DNA of 41,505 nucleotides from the NCBI RefSeq assembly GCF_013870525.1, contig NZ_JACBXD010000070.1:1-41505 (forward strand), read 5' to 3'. The translations under genes were made by a program, and so were the position numbers. The DNA is from Amycolatopsis pittospori. GTDB taxonomy: Bacteria; Actinomycetota; Actinomycetes; Mycobacteriales; Pseudonocardiaceae. Shown here in pieces: positions 6,909-14,623 of the stretch; the stretch's first letter is position 1, and each line of letters opens with the position of its first letter. Under the pieces are notes generated by a model. The model worked only from the letters and a program-made list of their open reading frames with translations, was not told the origin of the DNA and searched no databases.

Positions 6909-8264
6909 TTAAGAGCGGGAGATGCGGGTCATTTCGTCGCGTTCGACGACCTTGACGCGGTCACGGCCGTGCGGGGCGCCGAGGGACTTCTCGTGGGCGT
7001 CGAGTTTGCCCCAGCCGTCCCAGGTGGTGAAGGGGACGCCGCGTTCGGTGAGGAAACCGAGGATCGCGTCGGGGTCATCGACGGCCGGGGCCGCCAGGTT
7101 GTCGGCGTCGGCGAGCAGGCTCGCGATCGTTTCGGCCGCGTCGCCCTTGGTGTGGCCGATGAGGCCGACGGGGCCGCGCTTGATCCAGCCGGTCACGTAG
7201 ACGCCCGGCACCTGGTCCTCGTCGATGTCCAGCACCCGGCCGGCCTGGTTCGGCACGGTCCCGGTGGTGTGGTCGAACGGGATCTCCGGCAGATGCGAAG
7301 ACAGGTAGCCGACGGCCCGGTACACGGCCTGGACGTCCCAGTCGTGGAACTCGCCGGTGCCGCGCACGTTGCCGTCACCGGTCAGTTCGGTGCGTTCGGT
7401 CCGCAGGCCGGTCACGCGACCGTCCTCGCCGACGACCTCCGCCGGCGAGTGCAGGAAGTGCAGGTGAAGCCGCTTCGGCCGGTCGCCCTGATCGCGGATC
7501 GCCCATTCCTGCAGCGTCTTCACGACCATGTCGATCTGCTTCGACGCGCGCAGCGCGGCGATGCTGCCCTCGTCGAACTCGATGTCTTCCGGGTACACGA
7601 TGACCTCGACGTTCGGCGAGTGGTCCAGCTCGCGAAGTTCGAGCGGCGTGAACTTCGCCTGGGCCGGGCCACGGCGCCCGAACACGTGTACGTCGGTGAC
7701 GGGGCTGGCCTTGAGGCCCTGGTAGACGTTGTCCGGGATGTCGGTCGACAGCAGTTCGTCCGCGGTCTTCGCGAGGACTCGCGCGACATCGAGCGCCACG
7801 TTCCCGACGCCGAGGACGGCGACCGAGGTCGCGTTCAGCGGCCAGGTGCGCGGCACGTCCGGGTGCCCGTCGTACCAGGAAACGAAGTCCGCGGCGCCGT
7901 AGCAGCCGTCGAGGTCGATGCCGGGGATGTCGAGCTGCCGGTCGGCCATGGCACCGGTCGAGAAGATGACCGCGTCGTAGTACTGGCGCAGATCGTCGAG
8001 TTTGAGGTCGGTCCCGTAGTCGACGTTGCCCAGCAGCCGGATGTTCGGCTTGTCGAGCACCTTGTGCAGGGCGGTGACGATGCCCTTGATCCGGGGGTGG
8101 TCGGGCGCGACGCCGTACCGGATCAGCCCGAACGGCGCCGGCATGCGCTCGAACAGGTCGATCGTCACGTCTGCGTCGGACTTGTCGAGGATGTCGGCGG
8201 CGTAGATGCCGGCCGGACCGGCACCCACGATGGCTACACGAAGAGAACGGCTCACCCCTACCAC
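6909..8264 (-). CDS. fprA: FprA-like ferredoxin/NADP reductase (adrenodoxin-reductase family)
   Basis: 451-residue FAD flavoprotein that passes electrons between NADPH and ferredoxin, feeding for example P450s or iron metabolism. The FAD-binding Rossmann motif is VAIVGAGPAGIYAA near the N-terminus, followed by the family motif FGLIRYGVAPDHPRIK. The NADPH-binding motif is VLGVGNVALDVARVL, followed by FGRRGPAQAKFT. The C-terminal GWIKRGPVGLIGHTKGDA and GAPHGRDRVKV blocks also match mycobacterial FprA, and full length is normal (about 455). The start could be the GTG at 8264 or the GTG at 8255 (VSRSLRVAIVG); the first is given. A perfect inverted repeat resembling an iron box lies 6 bases upstream. 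Confidence 0.92.
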   Translation of the reverse strand: MVGVSRSLRVAIVGAGPAGIYAADILDKSDADVTIDLFERMPAPFGLIRYGVAPDHPRIKGIVTALHKVLDKPNIRLLGNVDYGTDLKLDDLRQYYDAVIFSTGAMADRQLDIPGIDLDGCYGAADFVSWYDGHPDVPRTWPLNATSVAVLGVGNVALDVARVLAKTADELLSTDIPDNVYQGLKASPVTDVHVFGRRGPAQAKFTPLELRELDHSPNVEVIVYPEDIEFDEGSIAALRASKQIDMVVKTLQEWAIRDQGDRPKRLHLHFLHSPAEVVGEDGRVTGLRTERTELTGDGNVRGTGEFHDWDVQAVYRAVGYLSSHLPEIPFDHTTGTVPNQAGRVLDIDEDQVPGVYVTGWIKRGPVGLIGHTKGDAAETIASLLADADNLAAPAVDDPDAILGFLTERGVPFTTWDGWGKLDAHEKSLGAPHGRDRVKVVERDEMTRISRS

Positions 8265-8269
8265 GGTAA

Positions 8270-8289
8270 GTTAGGTTGCCCTAACAATC
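8270..8289 (-). promoter_or_regulatory. Candidate IdeR/DmdR iron box upstream of the FprA-like gene
   Basis: GTTAGG-TTGC-CCTAAC is a perfect inverted repeat (8270-8285). Aligned to the 19-base IdeR/DmdR1 consensus TTAGGTTAGSCTAACCTAA it matches 13 positions, including both core half-sites. It sits immediately upstream of the reductase start, where a bound repressor would block transcription. This suggests iron-dependent control; it also lies 50 bases from the divergent pabA. Confidence 0.55.
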
Positions 8290-8327
8290 ATTGTGATCTG
8301 GCGTACGGTCCACCTGGTGGGAGCCGC

Positions 8328-8333
8328 TAAGCT
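8328..8333 (+). promoter_or_regulatory. Leaderless -10 box of pabA
   Basis: TAAGCT followed by six bases and then the pabA ATG at 8340, and no ribosome-binding site: the typical leaderless arrangement. Confidence 0.55.
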
Positions 8334-8339
8334 GGCGGT

Positions 8340-8984
8340 ATGCGCGTGCTCGTCGTCGACAACTACGACAGTTTCACCTACAACCTGGTCCAGTACCTGG
8401 CCCAGCTCGGCGCCGACTGCACCGTCTGGCGCAACGACGTCGTGGAGATCGACAAGCTCGGCGAGTTCGACGCGGTCCTCGTCTCACCCGGCCCCGCGAC
8501 CCCGGAACGCGCTGGTCAGAGCATGGACGTCGTCCGCAAATGCGCGGAATCCCGGATCCCGATGCTCGGCGTTTGCCTCGGCCATCAGGCCCTGGGCGTC
8601 GTCTTCGGTGCCACGGTCGATCGCGCCCCCGAACTGCTGCACGGAAAGACCAGCCGAGTCCACCATTCGGGAGCCGGTGTGCTCGCCGGACTGCCCGCGG
8701 AATTCACCGCCACGCGGTACCACTCGCTGACCGTTTTGCCCGAAACCATCGACGAGACCGTGTTCGAGGTCACAGGTCGCACCGAGTCCGGCATCGTGAT
8801 GGGCATGCGGCACCGCGAACTGCCGTTGGAGGGCGTCCAGTTCCACCCCGAGTCCGTACTCACCGAAGGCGGGCACCGGATGTTGGCGAACTGGATGGCG
8901 TCGGCCGGGCACCCGGTCGCCGAGGCCACGGTCGACGAACTCGAACAGGCGACCCGCGCGCTGCAGAAGGCCGCTGCTGCGTGA
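8340..8984 (+). CDS. pabA: Aminodeoxychorismate/anthranilate synthase component II (glutamine amidotransferase)
   Basis: 214-residue class I glutamine amidotransferase that releases ammonia from glutamine for chorismate amination, in folate (4-amino-4-deoxychorismate) and/or tryptophan synthesis. The N-terminus MRVLVVDNYDSFTYNLVQYL is diagnostic. The catalytic triad is Cys79 (GVCLGHQALG), His169 and Glu171 (VQFHPESV). It is the orthologue by position of Rv0013 (trpG), next to pknB. The last codons overlap the start of an ABC ATPase gene (GTGA), which is unusual because the canonical gene stands alone. Confidence 0.96.
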   Translation: MRVLVVDNYDSFTYNLVQYLAQLGADCTVWRNDVVEIDKLGEFDAVLVSPGPATPERAGQSMDVVRKCAESRIPMLGVCLGHQALGVVFGATVDRAPELLHGKTSRVHHSGAGVLAGLPAEFTATRYHSLTVLPETIDETVFEVTGRTESGIVMGMRHRELPLEGVQFHPESVLTEGGHRMLANWMASAGHPVAEATVDELEQATRALQKAAAA

Positions 8985-9793
8985 CTTCGCTGATCCGACT
9001 CGAAGGAGTCGGTAAGCGCTACGGCCGCGGCGAACCCGTGCTCGACGGCGTCGATCTCGACGTCCCGGCCGGTCGCGTGATCGGCATCCTCGGTTCGAAC
9101 GGATCGGGGAAGTCGACGCTGCTCAGGATCCTCGCGGCGCTTTCCCGTGAGACCTCGGGAACCGTCGTCGGCAGTCCTCGCGTCGGCTACCTGCCGGACC
9201 GCTTCCCCGCCGGGCAGCGAATGAGCGCCAGGGCGTACCTGCGGCATATGGCCCGCATGGACGGCCTTGCCGACTTGTCGTCCATCGGGCCGCTGCTGGA
9301 CCGGTTGGCGCTGGTCGGCGGGCCGGACGCGCCCTTGCGGACGTTGTCGAAGGGCAACGCCCAGAAGGTCGGCCTCGCCCAGGCCGTCCTCGCCGATCCG
9401 GATCTGCTGATCCTCGACGAACCCTGGTCCGGCCTGGACGTCGAGGCGCATACCGTGCTCGGCGAACTCGTCGCCGAGACCAGGGAGCGCGGCGCGAGCG
9501 TGGTCTTCACCGACCACCGCGCGGCCGCCGTGCACGCCCACGCCGACGACGTCTTCCGGATGGACGCCGGACGCCTGACCCGCGTCGAATCCGCGGCGAA
9601 GGCCGAAACGGCGACAAGGATCGTGCTGCACGGCGCCGGCGGCGACTGGGCGGCGGAACCCGGCGTCAGCCAGGCGGTGGCCGACGGCGAACGGGTCGTC
9701 CTGACCGTCGAAGCCGGGCACGCCGACGCCGTCCTGCTGCGTGCACTCAATCGAGGCTTCTCGGTCCGGGAGGTGGCGCCGTGCTCGCCGTGA
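8981..9793 (+). CDS. ABC transporter ATP-binding protein
   Basis: 270-residue ATPase. Walker A is GSNGSGKST and Walker B runs into LLILDEPWSG; the signature is degenerate, TLSKGNAQKVGLAQ in place of LSGGQ, as in CcmA/YxlF-like exporters. The H-loop is VFTDHRAAAVHAHAD, where His is kept. A C-terminal extension of about 60 residues follows, with a small alpha/beta domain. The GTG start at 8981 overlaps the pabA stop, and the 3' end overlaps the permease by 13 bases. Substrate unknown. Confidence 0.9.
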   Translation: MTSLIRLEGVGKRYGRGEPVLDGVDLDVPAGRVIGILGSNGSGKSTLLRILAALSRETSGTVVGSPRVGYLPDRFPAGQRMSARAYLRHMARMDGLADLSSIGPLLDRLALVGGPDAPLRTLSKGNAQKVGLAQAVLADPDLLILDEPWSGLDVEAHTVLGELVAETRERGASVVFTDHRAAAVHAHADDVFRMDAGRLTRVESAAKAETATRIVLHGAGGDWAAEPGVSQAVADGERVVLTVEAGHADAVLLRALNRGFSVREVAPCSP

Positions 9794-10425
9794 CTCGCTA
9801 CTACCTCGCGCTCCTCGGCCACTCCCAGCGCTATCTCCCCGCGATCCTCGCCTATCTCGCGGTCAACACCGTGCTCTACACGGATCCGAAATCGCCGCTG
9901 CTGCCGCAATACGGGATCAGCGCGGGCTCGCTCCTGGTGGTCTCCTGCTGGCTGACCATCGCGATGCTCGACATCGAGGACCCGGTCCAGCGGCTGATCA
10001 CCTTCAGCCACGCGCGCCGATGGCGGTCGATCCTCGGCGGCGCCACTCTGGCCGTCTTCGGTTGTGCCTTCGTGCTGACCCTCGTGACGCTGGCGTGGTC
10101 GATGATCCGCTCAGGCGGCTTCGACCTCGGCACTCTGGCGCTGGGAGCCGCCGCGCACGCGTTGTGCACGCTGTTCGGGATCGCGATCGGGCTGCCCTGC
10201 TCACGGCTGCTCGTCCCGCGCATCGGCTGGTCCGTGCTGGCGGCGATCTTCGCCCTCGCCGCCGTGCTCCTGGTCGAAGGGCTGCCGCTGGCGAACCCGC
10301 TGCTGCGCGCGCTGACCTCGGAGCAGCCGCTGGGTGGTCCGCTCGCGGTGGCCGTCGTGGCCGCGGTCGGCGCACTGCTCGTGAGCGTGACGGCCGTCGG
10401 GCATCTGTTACGCCGCAACGCCTGA
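9781..10425 (+). CDS. ABC transporter membrane protein
   Basis: 214-residue integral membrane protein with about six hydrophobic helices (residues about 20-38, 45-65, 88-110, 120-145, 150-175, 182-208). It has no clear Pfam-type signature that I recognise, but position and overlap make it the partner of the preceding ATPase. The GTG start at 9781 gives MLAVTRYYLALLGHSQRYLP. Its stop overlaps the next ATG by one base (TGATG). Confidence 0.8.
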   Translation: MLAVTRYYLALLGHSQRYLPAILAYLAVNTVLYTDPKSPLLPQYGISAGSLLVVSCWLTIAMLDIEDPVQRLITFSHARRWRSILGGATLAVFGCAFVLTLVTLAWSMIRSGGFDLGTLALGAAAHALCTLFGIAIGLPCSRLLVPRIGWSVLAAIFALAAVLLVEGLPLANPLLRALTSEQPLGGPLAVAVVAAVGALLVSVTAVGHLLRRNA

Positions 10426-10973
10426 TGCCCCGCCTGATCGTGCTCAACGGCCCTCCGGCCTGCGGCAAGTCGACGCTCGCCCGGCGGTACGCCGACGACC
10501 GTCCGCTGACGCTGAACCTCGACATCGACAGGGTCCGCGGCCTCCTCGGTGCCTGGCAGGACGACGCCGCGAAAGCCGGCAGACTCGCTCGCGACCTTGC
10601 CGTGAGCGCCGCCCGGACGCACCTGACGGCCGGGCACGACGTGATCGTCCCGCAGTACCTCGGCCGCACGGACTTCCTGCGGCGGCTCGAAGCGCTCGCT
10701 GAACGGACCGGTGCCGAGTTCCACGAGATCGTCCTGCTCGACACCAAGGAGAACGCCCTCCGCCGGTTCGCCGACCGCACCCGTGCGGCCGCCGAACCCG
10801 AGCACGTCGAGGCGGCCGAGACGCTCAGGCGATCAGGTGGGCGGGACCACCTCGCCGAGATGTACGACCGAATCGTGGCGGTCGTCGCCGAGCGGCCGCG
10901 GGCGAAGGTCGTGCGGACCGACGCCGGACAGATATCTGAGGCTTACCAAGGACTTCTCGCGGCTCTGGGCTAG
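10425..10973 (+). CDS. P-loop kinase of the AAA/Zeta-toxin-like type
   Basis: 182-residue small kinase. Walker A GPPACGKSTLARRYADD is at residues 8-24, followed by a conserved substrate-side Asp in LNLDIDRVRGLLG, a GHDVIVPQYL strand with a possible lid Arg cluster (RFADRTRA), and a helical C-terminus. It resembles the chloramphenicol-phosphotransferase/gluconate-kinase-like AAA_33 group; the substrate is unknown. It is the last gene of the pabA operon. Its TAG stop is part of a CTAG that also supplies the stop of the convergent vapC remnant. Confidence 0.85.
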   Translation: MPRLIVLNGPPACGKSTLARRYADDRPLTLNLDIDRVRGLLGAWQDDAAKAGRLARDLAVSAARTHLTAGHDVIVPQYLGRTDFLRRLEALAERTGAEFHEIVLLDTKENALRRFADRTRAAAEPEHVEAAETLRRSGGRDHLAEMYDRIVAVVAERPRAKVVRTDAGQISEAYQGLLAALG

Positions 10974-11250
10974 CTCGGGTCCGTGGCCACGCTTGCCGGG
11001 AGGGCGATCACCTTGACCAGCGGTGCGAGGTCGGTGAAGTCGGCGCCGTCACGGGTGACCAACGGAATCCGATGGGTCGCCGCGATCGCCGCGATGAGGA
11101 GATCCATCCGCGGCCGAGCCGCACCATGCACTCCGGCCGCCAGTTCGGCCAGGGTGATCGAACTGATGGCCGCGGGCGCGTCGGGTGCCAGCTCCTCAGG
11201 ACGAGGTAGGGCGGGACCGCCGATGTGCCGGGCAAGACCGGTTCCGTCAC
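10970..11250 (-). pseudogene. Decayed vapC (PIN-domain toxin)
   Basis: Remnant of a VapC ribonuclease toxin. From a GTG at 11250 one frame reads VTEPVLPGTSAV, matching the first PIN strand, normally LDTSAV, but with the catalytic Asp changed to Gly. The recognisable remainder (ISSITLAELAAGVHGA, then RPRMDLLIAAIAATHRIPLVTRDGADF) is in another frame, so there is a frameshift near 11215. In addition HGA joins directly to RPRMD, where intact relatives have roughly 50 residues, so the middle is deleted. The second half keeps the Asp residues in RMDLL and TRDGADF. No vapB antitoxin frame is evident upstream. Confidence 0.72.
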
Positions 11251-11307
11251 TGCTCCGGCTCTTCGGTCCACGGTGCGGGTCGACATCCGCGAAGGGCCTC
11301 TGGCATG

Positions 11308-11345
11308 GAGAAGGGCCCCGCACGAAACCGTGCGGGGCCCTTCTC
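11308..11345. terminator. Perfect 16-bp hairpin after pknB
   Basis: GAGAAGGGCCCCGCAC, loop GAAACC, GTGCGGGGCCCTTCTC. The stem is perfect and lies 10 bases beyond the pknB stop; it is the likely end of the fhaA-pknB operon. Confidence 0.8.
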
Positions 11346-11354
11346 GTCAGCCGA

Positions 11355-13328
11355 CTATCCTCCGTTACCCGGTAGGCCCGGGATGCCCGTCCGTGAGCTC
11401 GTCGTCGGCGTCTCGTCGCCTTCGACGATGAACAGCGTGATCGGAGCGTTCTTCGCGACCTTCGCACCGGCCTGCGGGTTGGTCTTGCTTACCTTGCCCG
11501 CGTCGTCCGGGTCACCGGACTTGTCGGCCTGCGTGTTGATCTGGCCCGACCAGCCCAGCTGCTGCAGCTGCCGGGTCGCCTGTTCCTCCGTCATGCCCTT
11601 CAGGTTCGGCATGTCGAAGGTGTCCTGGCTGCCATCCGACACGGACAGCTTGACCACACTGCCGACGGCGAGCTTGCCGCCGTTCGGGGTCTGGTCGATC
11701 ACCGTGCCCTTGGGCTCGCTGGAACTCGTGGTCGTGACCGAGGGGCTGAATCCGGCCTGCTTCAGCCCGGCTTCCGCCTCCGCCTGCGTCTTGCCCTTGT
11801 AGTTCGGGACCGTCTTGAGTTCCTTGGACTTGCCGATGGTGATGTCGACCTTGGAACCCTGGTCGACCTCCGACTGCGCGGCCGGGTTCTGGGAGAGGAC
11901 CTTGCCCGCCTGGTTCGGGTCGTCGGTCTCTTCCTCGGTGACGGCGCCGCGCTGCAGCCCGGCGCTGGTCAGCGCGGTCTCGGCGTCGGTCTGGCTCTTG
12001 CCCTTGAGATCCGGCGTCTTGACCTTGCCCGGCTTGTTGCCGATGGTCAGCGTGATCGTCTCCGAGGTCGGCGTCATCGCGCCTTCCGCCGGGTTGATCG
12101 CGATGACCTTGCCGATGGCGTTCTCGTCGCAGGCGGTCACGCCCTTGGCGTCCGGGACCCCGCAGACGACCGGCTTGATTTCCTGCTTGTTGAAGCCCGC
12201 GGTCCGCAGCGCGTCCCTGGCCGTCGCCTCGTTCTGGCCGACCACCTTCGGGATCGCCTTGCTCTCCGCGCCGGTGTCCTTGAAAGCACCCGAGAGCCAC
12301 ATGATCAGCAGCACCACGGCCGCCAGCGAGGCGACGATCCCGGCGATCAGCCAAGCGCGGCGCTTCTTCTTCGCGGCCGGGTCTTCGGCGTCGTCCTCGT
12401 AGTTGTCGTAACGCTGCGGCACCCGGCGGTCGGAGTCCATGACCTGGGTGCGCTCGTCCTCCGACATCACCATCGGCGCGGACGGACGCTGGCCGGACAG
12501 CGTACGGACCAGGTCCGAACGCATCTCCGCCGACGACTGGTAGCGGTTCGCCGGACCCTTCGCGAGCGCCTTGAGCACGACGGCGTCGAGCTCGGGCGCC
12601 ACGGCCGGGTTGACCGACGACGGCGGGTTCGGGTCTTCCCGAACGTGCTGGTACGCCACCGCGACCGGGGAGTCGCCGGTGAAGGGCGGCTCGCCGGTGA
12701 CGAGTTCGTACAGCACACAGCCGGCGGCGTAGACGTCGGAGCGTGCGTCGACGGACTCACCGCGGGCCTGCTCCGGCGAGAGGTACTGCGCCGTGCCGAT
12801 CACCGCGGCGGTCTGCGTCATCGCGGACTGGCCGTCGTGCATGGCGCGCGCGATACCGAAGTCCATCACCTTGACGGCGCCGTTCTTCGTGATCATCACG
12901 TTCGCCGGTTTGACGTCGCGGTGCACGATGCCGTGCCGGTGTGAGAAGTCCAAGGCCGCGCAGACGTCGGCCATGACCTCCATGGCCCGCTTCTGCGACA
13001 TCGGGCCTTCGGTCTTCACGATGTCGCGCAGAGTCCGTCCTTCGACGAACTCCATCACGATGTAGGGGAGCGGTCCGAACTCGGTGTTCGTCTCGCCGGT
13101 GTCGTAGACGGCGACGATCGCCGGGTGGTTCAGTGCCGCCGCGTTCTGTGCCTCGCGACGGAAACGTTCTTGGAACTGGGGATCCCGCGCCAGGTCGGCA
13201 CGCAGGATCTTGATCGCCACCTCCCGGCCCAGGCGCACGTCGTGGCCGTGGTGGACCTCGGACATGCCTCCGTAGCCGAGCGTGTCGCCCAGCTCGTAGC
13301 GGTTGCTGAGCAGTCTTGGTGTGCTCAT
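11355..13328 (-). CDS. pknB: Ser/Thr protein kinase PknB with four PASTA domains
   Basis: 657-residue transmembrane receptor kinase that senses muropeptides/lipid II and controls cell-wall growth. Numbering from the ATG at 13328 (MSTPRLLSNRYELG) places the catalytic residues exactly as in M. tuberculosis PknB: Lys40, Asp138 (HRDVKPANV), DFG at 156-158 and activation-loop Thr171/Thr173 (AMTQTAAVIGTAQYLSPEQ). This supports that start over upstream ones. A juxtamembrane segment, one membrane helix (AWLIAGIVASLAAVVLLIMW) and four PASTA repeats follow. The first PASTA contains a Cys pair, CGVPDAKGVTAC. The start overlaps the pknA stop by ATGA. Confidence 0.97.
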   Translation of the reverse strand: MSTPRLLSNRYELGDTLGYGGMSEVHHGHDVRLGREVAIKILRADLARDPQFQERFRREAQNAAALNHPAIVAVYDTGETNTEFGPLPYIVMEFVEGRTLRDIVKTEGPMSQKRAMEVMADVCAALDFSHRHGIVHRDVKPANVMITKNGAVKVMDFGIARAMHDGQSAMTQTAAVIGTAQYLSPEQARGESVDARSDVYAAGCVLYELVTGEPPFTGDSPVAVAYQHVREDPNPPSSVNPAVAPELDAVVLKALAKGPANRYQSSAEMRSDLVRTLSGQRPSAPMVMSEDERTQVMDSDRRVPQRYDNYEDDAEDPAAKKKRRAWLIAGIVASLAAVVLLIMWLSGAFKDTGAESKAIPKVVGQNEATARDALRTAGFNKQEIKPVVCGVPDAKGVTACDENAIGKVIAINPAEGAMTPTSETITLTIGNKPGKVKTPDLKGKSQTDAETALTSAGLQRGAVTEEETDDPNQAGKVLSQNPAAQSEVDQGSKVDITIGKSKELKTVPNYKGKTQAEAEAGLKQAGFSPSVTTTSSSEPKGTVIDQTPNGGKLAVGSVVKLSVSDGSQDTFDMPNLKGMTEEQATRQLQQLGWSGQINTQADKSGDPDDAGKVSKTNPQAGAKVAKNAPITLFIVEGDETPTTSSRTGIPGLPGNGG

Positions 13329-14620
13329 CTCTGCGTGCCGTTCCATTCCGTCCAAGGTGTGCTCATCATGCCTGGATTCGCTTGCCCGGGCCCGATCGAT
13401 TCGGTCGGCACCGCGGGATACGCGGATGTCGGTTCCTGCCCCGCGGGCTTCTTGCCCGGTGCCGGTACCTGCTCACTCGTGTCCACGCCGCCCGGCTGCT
13501 GCGCGTTGCCCGAACCGACCAGTCTCGCGATCAGGAACGCTCCTGCCACCAGTACTGCGATCAGGATCACCGCGAGAAGTACCCACCAACCCCATTGTGG
13601 CCGCTTGCCCGGAAGTCTCCGGACGGCCATCGGGGGAGGGCCGGTGACCGGGTGCATCGCCGGATGCGATGCCGGGCCGACGGCCACCATCGGGTTCGCC
13701 GGCGAGTGCGGGCCGGGAGGCCCCTGTTGCGGCATCACCGGCTGACCGGTCCCGTAGGCGACGTTGACCAGACCGGACGGCGTCGGCAACGGGAGTCCCG
13801 CGCGGACGGCGGCCACCGCCGCCGCGAATTCGCCGCCGCTGTTGTACCGCTGTCTCGGATCCTTGATCAGGGTCGCCTCGATGACCGCGCGGGTACCCGG
13901 CGGTACGTCCGGTGGGAGCGGCGGCGGCATGTCGCGGATGTGCATCATCGCGACGGTGACCGCGTTCTCCGACAGGAACGGCCGGTGCCCGGTCAGGCAT
14001 TCGTAGCCGCAGACGGCCAGCGAGTAGACGTCGCTCGCCGGTTCGGCGTTATGCCCGAGCGCCTGTTCGGGGGCGATGTAGTGGGCGGTGCCCATGACCA
14101 TGCCGGATCTCGTCACCGGTGCGGCGTCGGCGGCCTTCGCGACGCCGAAGTCGGTGATCTTCACCTGGCCCGCGGGGGTGACCATGATGTTGCCCGGTTT
14201 GACGTCGCGGTGCACCAGACCGGTTTCGTGCGCCGCCTGCAGCGCGTTCCCGGCCTGTTCGAGGATGTCGAGGGTGCGCTCGGCGTTCAGCCGTCCTTCG
14301 CGCGAGATGATCGCGGCCAGCGGGTCGCCTTCGACGAGCTCCATCACCAGGTACGCGATGGACAGCTCGTCGGCGACCGTCTCGCCGTAGTCGTGCACCG
14401 CGGCGATGCCGGGATGGTTCAGCGAGGCCGTCATCCGGGCCTCGGTCCGGAACCGGTGCAGGAACTCCGCGTCGCCGGACAGCTCCGCCTTGAGGATCTT
14501 GACCGCGACAGTCCGGTCCAGCCGGGTGTCGCTGGCCTGCCAGACCTCGCCCATCCCGCCGACGGCGATCCGGTTCGTCAGCTTGTACCGGTCGGCCAGC
14601 AGCTGACCCGAGGACAGCAT
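13325..14620 (-). CDS. pknA: Ser/Thr protein kinase PknA
   Basis: 431-residue transmembrane kinase that, with PknB, regulates growth and division. The Gly-rich loop is AVGGMGEVW, the catalytic Lys41 is in VAVKILK, the catalytic loop is HRDVKPGNIM and the metal site is DFGVAKA. After the kinase domain come a Pro-rich juxtamembrane stretch, a membrane helix (WVLLAVILIAVLVAGAFLIARLV) and a short extracellular tail without PASTA domains, as expected for PknA. The ribosome-binding region GGGGGTGGATAG precedes the ATG, three bases from the pbpA stop. Confidence 0.96.
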   Translation of the reverse strand: MLSSGQLLADRYKLTNRIAVGGMGEVWQASDTRLDRTVAVKILKAELSGDAEFLHRFRTEARMTASLNHPGIAAVHDYGETVADELSIAYLVMELVEGDPLAAIISREGRLNAERTLDILEQAGNALQAAHETGLVHRDVKPGNIMVTPAGQVKITDFGVAKAADAAPVTRSGMVMGTAHYIAPEQALGHNAEPASDVYSLAVCGYECLTGHRPFLSENAVTVAMMHIRDMPPPLPPDVPPGTRAVIEATLIKDPRQRYNSGGEFAAAVAAVRAGLPLPTPSGLVNVAYGTGQPVMPQQGPPGPHSPANPMVAVGPASHPAMHPVTGPPPMAVRRLPGKRPQWGWWVLLAVILIAVLVAGAFLIARLVGSGNAQQPGGVDTSEQVPAPGKKPAGQEPTSAYPAVPTESIGPGQANPGMMSTPWTEWNGTQR

Positions 14621-14623
14621 CCG

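Noticed and set aside
11008..11286. Intact 92-residue protein on the minus strand
   Set aside because: Only its first part matches a PIN domain; the remainder is the out-of-frame reading of the vapC C-terminus, so it is part of the pseudogene.
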